In this document: positions 60,289 to 64,000 of the stretch, piece by piece
How the letters are laid out: every line of letters begins with the position of its first letter
Numbering within the stretch: the first letter of the stretch is position 1
DNA from: Arctopsyche grandis
Taxonomy: Eukaryota > Arthropoda > Insecta > Trichoptera > Hydropsychidae
Reading direction: 5' to 3'
Length of the DNA: 64,000 nucleotides
Assembly: GCF_051622035.1 (NCBI RefSeq)
Contig: NC_135367.1
Span: 8,716,501 to 8,780,500, forward strand
The notes under the pieces: generated by a model
Database searches by the model: none
Seen by the model: the letters and a program-made list of their open reading frames with translations, nothing else
What the model was told of the DNA's origin: nothing
Position numbers and translations under genes: made by a program

Positions 60289-61727
60289 CAACTCGACCGA
60301 TCATCTTCAGAAGAATAAAATAAAAATAATTCCACCCAAATTTATTGTTTTCAACTGTGAATTTACTTTTAATAGAAAAGTAATAGTAAATAACATTATG
60401 TACCTGGTTTTAGACATATAAATATTTTAACTTTGTATTGTATACAGTTTTAGACGATTTATGTCACAAAACTATTTATATATATGTACATTGTGAATAT
60501 AAATGTTTGAAAAGTATATTTTTATCTGTGATTTTAGTAATACATTTTGTTTCTATACATATTATATTATTTAAAAAATAGAATGTGTTTGAATAAGTTT
60601 ATCGGAGGAAAAAACTATTATACCTCATTTCGAGTCCAACATGTGTGGAAGTTTTCTACTTTTAATACATATTTTCGTTATATGTATTTGATTACTCGAT
60701 ATTGTACATATATTAGATACATTAAATATATCTGGCGTCCCTATATACATATTATATGCAAGATATATCTGATAGTTACATATGTATGTTACGAAACAGC
60801 AAACTGAAAATGTGCAAATGTGATTGTAAACACAATAATATTTATTTTAAACCTACATATGTATATTTTTTAATATATGTATGTATGTACATATTTTAGA
60901 CATTCCAAATTATATTTTAAATACTCTTGACTTATTTATTTTTTTAATAGAATATATAATTATTAAACTATTCTGATGTAATCGTTGTTAAAATGTATGT
61001 TTAATATTCTGCTGTAAATTGTGCTGCACGTTTAAATTTAGCTACATTTAAAATGTTACAGGATTTTTATTTATTTATTTTAATTTTTTATTATTTACAC
61101 ATGTGTTAAATTATTTTGTTGAAATATCAAATGAAAAAAATTGTTTCCTTCAAAATCTATGATAAAAATATGCAAGTATTCGTTACTGCAAATCCAAAAG
61201 TAAAGTCAATTTAAATTTTAAACGTATTAAAACATAAGTAATAAGAACTATGTAATTTTACAATCTAAATAGAAATTGTAACTACCTATACGACATTATA
61301 TAAAATTTGTCTATAATAAATGTGCTTTTGCTGAATTTATTATTAGCTTACGTTAACCCGTGTTAATTATTATTTAAATTATCTGATTATAATCGAAAAG
61401 GAGAACGTTGTGAATTAATTGTATATGTGTGAGTAATAAAAATTTTCATTTAATAAAAACTATCATATTTGTTACGATTGAAATAAAATCAAACGTTCCT
61501 TTTCATTTATTATTTGCTTTTCATTTGCGCTCAACATAATATTATATGTATATTAAAATTGATTGATCTATTGAAAGATTTAAAATGAGAGAGAAACAAA
61601 AAAAAATATATACAATTACATTATGATAGTCAATTGTATTGTATAGCTCAAATTTAATATAAACATACAATGATGCTCTCTTTCGTTACTATATCGACAG
61701 CGGTAATATATTTTTCAGCTTTAAAAT
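60289..61727 (+). other. AdoR 3' UTR / downstream region
   Basis: AATAAA occurs very early (AGAATAAAATAAA at about 60314) and again near 61316 (TAATAAATG), 61433 and 61484, so several 3' ends are possible. No coding content was recognised. It is AT-rich with TACATATGTA blocks. Confidence 0.4.
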
Positions 61728-61905
61728 CCAAATAACTGTAGCGGCTCTACGACATGGTCGATTACGGTCAACATCCTGCGAACTGGGACCAACTCGGCCA
61801 TGTTGGGTTGCCGCTGCTTTACTTCCTTCCCGCCCATCACAATAAATAATAGTCGTGTCTTCAACAATTCTGTCGTTTCACTCCATACGTCCCACATATG
61901 ACCAT
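61728..61905 (+). mobile_element. Diverged LTR relic related to the 4645-6153 LTR family
   Basis: On + it reads TGTAGCGGCTCTACGACATG, GTCGATTACGGTC, ATCCTGCGAACTGGGACC, AACTCGGCCATGTTGG and TTTCACTCCATACG. These match the minus strand of the 162-bp LTRs (TGTGGCGGCTC...CGACATGGTCGAGTTTGG...TCATCCTCCATA). It is much older than those copies. A 77-codon minus frame over it (61721-61954) is not thought real. Confidence 0.6.
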
Positions 61906-62261
61906 TTATGAATAGCTGATCAAAACTGTAGCGTTTCTGTACCATAAGAATCATTAATTATGATTCATTGTCTACCTGGAGAACAAATTTGTTTGTTTGC
62001 ATTAGGCTTAAAACATCAGCTGATCATCAAATGTATACATACATTGAACGACAAATACGATATTGCTGAAGTCATACAAATGCATAATCCTCAATGTAAA
62101 TGTTACATTCAATAACCAAGCAGCTTGAGGTTTGTGGATTAAAAGCTTCATATCAGACCAATTGTTATTTTTTCTCTTTGACATAATTGTATGTTTGCTA
62201 GGCTGACCATATTTCTCAGGACTCGAAACGGGACACTCCGCAAAAAACTGTCCTTCTCGCT

Positions 62262-62279
62262 CCCCCCCCCCCCCCCCCC
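62262..62279. repeat. Poly-C run of 18
   Basis: Eighteen consecutive C. It may carry sequencing or assembly length error. Confidence 0.9.
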
Positions 62280-62859
62280 GAAATGTGTTGTACGTCCAAA
62301 TTTTTTCTTAATATTTCCCTCTAATAACCATTAATATTATCAAGGAACTATAATTTTTTTTTAGAATGTACAACTATTATGTACTAGGAAAATATAAAAA
62401 AAGATAATAATATATTTCATGTTCATGCGCCGCAAGCTGTTTTTGTTTTGAAACGTGTAAAATCAATAAATAAAAACTACAACTTTTCCAAAAATATCTT
62501 ATCGGTTTCTTTTTATTGCAAAAATTATGTACAGCTGAAAATTTCCATTTCCTCTTTTGATAAGTAGTATATTTTTTTTATCAGAACGTTCATTTCTTTA
62601 AAAGAAGAAAATGAAACAAGATGAAAAATTAAATATAATATAATATTGTTTTTACAGGTATTTGAAAATAATTTTGATGAATATAATAGCACAAAGCGAT
62701 TTTTATTCAGAAACATGTAAAAGGAATCATGTAACAAAATATTTTAATGTTACTTTTAAATGAATATATTGTATTTAAATGTTTATTAATATGATAATAT
62801 TTGTTTTTGGAAAACAAATTGATTGTAAAATCAAGGAAAAATATGGAAATACATATATG

Positions 62860-63035
62860 CAGGACTTTTTTTTGTAAAACAGGTGCCGGAACTTATTGTC
62901 ATTATTATAATTTTTTTTATTATAAAAGATTATATTCAAATTGTTTTATATAGAATATTCGTTTGAAACATAAAAAATACCGAGAAAGAAAGGTGCCGGA
63001 ACGCCGTTCCACCGCGTTTCATGGAAAAAACCCTG
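62860..63035. mobile_element. 176-bp hAT MITE with exact 8-bp TSD
   Basis: CATATATG flanks both sides (62852-62859, 63036-63043). Inverted ends are CAGGACTTTTTT and AAAAAACCCTG, and inside each GGTGCCGGAAC recurs. 8-bp duplications and CAGG...CCTG ends are typical of hAT. The TSD is palindromic and the flanks are TACATATGTA-like, so a chance match is possible but unlikely given the TIRs. Confidence 0.85.
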
Positions 63036-63358
63036 CATATATGTATGTATGTACATATGATAAAATTCTTCCGTGACAAAACGGGACAAATCAAACAATT
63101 TTACAAAAACGACGGAATTAACGCAAAGCACGTAAAAACGGGACGTATAGCCACCAAAATAAAAATGAAACATGAATCTCAAATAAAATAAATATCAATA
63201 TCAAAAAAGTAGTTGCATTATTGTTACGCTTAAATTGAATGTCAATATGTGTAATTCATGATTCGAAAGTAATAAAACATAAATTAAAAGTTGCATTTTT
63301 ATTTTATGCTATGTAGTAAATGGTCAAAAATATTGCTGTTACGATAGCTGTCAATTTG

Positions 63359-63368
63359 TTTGGCGGGC
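63359..63368 (+). promoter_or_regulatory. E2F-like site upstream of GINS2
   Basis: TTTGGCGGGC fits the E2F/DP consensus TTTSSCGS and lies 120 bp before the GINS2 start. GINS genes are S-phase genes commonly controlled by E2F, so position and motif agree. Function is inferred. Confidence 0.6.
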
Positions 63369-63487
63369 TTTAAGTGTTCATTTGTATCGCTGTCGGGTGA
63401 CGTTTGTTCGTAGTTGAGAGATATATTTAAAGCAGTCTCGACCGCGAACGTGAAACCTGTCAATTCTAATTGTATTTAGAGTATAAA

Positions 63488-63732
63488 ATGGAGCCAGAGG
63501 AAGTGGAGTTTATGTGCGAAAATGGCCAGGTGACAATTGTTCCGAGTTTTACCGGCGGTCGCCTTCACTTGATATGTGGCGAAGCAGGACCTTTCGTTGC
63601 AGGAGCCCCATTACCAGTACCTACGTGGCTGGCCCTTCACCTCAAACGTAGACACAAGTGCAGGATTGTACCTCCTACTTGGATGGACTTGGAACTACTC
63701 GAAGAACTCAAGGAGACCGAGAAGAACTCCAA
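63488..63732 (+). CDS. GINS2: GINS complex subunit Psf2, first exon (partial)
   Basis: ATG 63488 (AAAATG context) opens a frame of 81 codons plus two bases up to a donor CAA|GTAATA (63733). If translated through, it would stop at 63734-63736. The exon carries the Psf2 N-terminal signature: PEEVEFMCENGQVTIVPSF, GPFVAGAPLPVPTWLALHLK and CRIVPPTWMD, with the typical Glu/Lys-rich LELLEELKETEK helix after. Family length is about 185-200 aa, so the remaining exon(s) lie beyond 64000; I found no in-frame continuation in the last 260 bases. Psf2 is part of the Cdc45-MCM-GINS replicative helicase in the nucleus. Confidence 0.92.
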
Positions 63733-64000
63733 GTAATATTGCATTATTCTTTGTTATCAATATACCCTGTATCTCTCAGTTTAAAATAATTGTTTCTTTG
63801 TCTGCTAGGCAAATTTACAGTTTCCGATTTAAGACCACCATAATCGGAATACTATCTCATGTTAATTTTACTTAGACTCGTATAGTTTGAGTATTTACTT
63901 TTATTTTCAACTGTAACCCGTCTAAGCAAAGCTGGTCATTTTAACTAGTACACATTGTATAATGTTTTTTAAAATGGAAATGTACTCAATTAGTATATAT
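63733..64000 (+). other. GINS2 intron 1, runs off the window
   Basis: From GTAATA at 63733. AG sites at 63779 and 63809 do not open a Psf2-like frame, so the acceptor is beyond the right edge. Confidence 0.6.

Larger units (their letters stand above)
62208..63164. repeat. Possible old DNA element around the hAT MITE
   Basis: GGCTGACCATATTTCTCAGG with AAACGGGACACTCC at the left, and AAAACGGGACGTATAGCCACC at the right, are loosely inverted and share ACGGGAC motifs. No target duplication is visible. A hAT MITE is nested inside (62860-63035). Confidence 0.25.

Overview
The window is AT-rich animal nuclear DNA, almost certainly from an insect. Supporting signs are a spliced adenosine-type GPCR, an Inr/MTE-type core promoter, four copies of the TTAGG telomere unit near the left end, tRNA-headed SINEs, RTE/Jockey/R1-like LINE remnants, PIF/Harbinger, hAT and Mutator-like DNA elements, and very frequent TACATACATATGTATGTA-type motifs. 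I cannot fix the order from the sequence alone.

Layout. (1) 1-6.2 kb is a nest of transposons: an LTR copy split by a TTAA-duplicating element and a Jockey fragment; three PIF/Harbinger derivatives (one nested, two abutting) plus a 150-bp MITE; and a young small LTR element whose three LTRs are almost identical. (2) 7.0-8.3 kb holds an intact two-exon gene (401 aa) of PIF/Harbinger (HARBI1) descent. Two of its three expected catalytic acidic positions are changed, so it looks like a domesticated, catalytically dead transposase. (3) 8.9-11.6 kb holds two hAT-like derivatives. (4) 12.0-60.3 kb is one gene on the + strand, an adenosine receptor (AdoR-like). I propose a TATA-less promoter and non-coding first exon at about 12.0-12.2 kb. 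The coding exons are 15624-16062, 58627-58838 and 58924-60288 (671 aa), with a first coding intron of 42.6 kb. That intron carries SINEs, LINE tails, Helitron-like elements, solo LTRs, fold-back elements, MITEs and minisatellites, and no other convincing gene. (5) 60.3-63.4 kb holds the AdoR 3' region, a diverged LTR relic and a hAT MITE. (6) 63488 to the right edge begins GINS2/Psf2, a DNA-replication helicase subunit, with an E2F-like site just upstream; the gene runs off the window.

The three host genes are all on + and show no sign of acting together. The most interesting items are the degenerate-triad Harbinger-derived gene, the AdoR promoter and ligand-pocket substitutions, the tandem duplication touching the AdoR exon-1 donor, and several transposon insertions whose target duplications, and sometimes empty sites, can be read directly. 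All similarity statements are by eye; no search was run.
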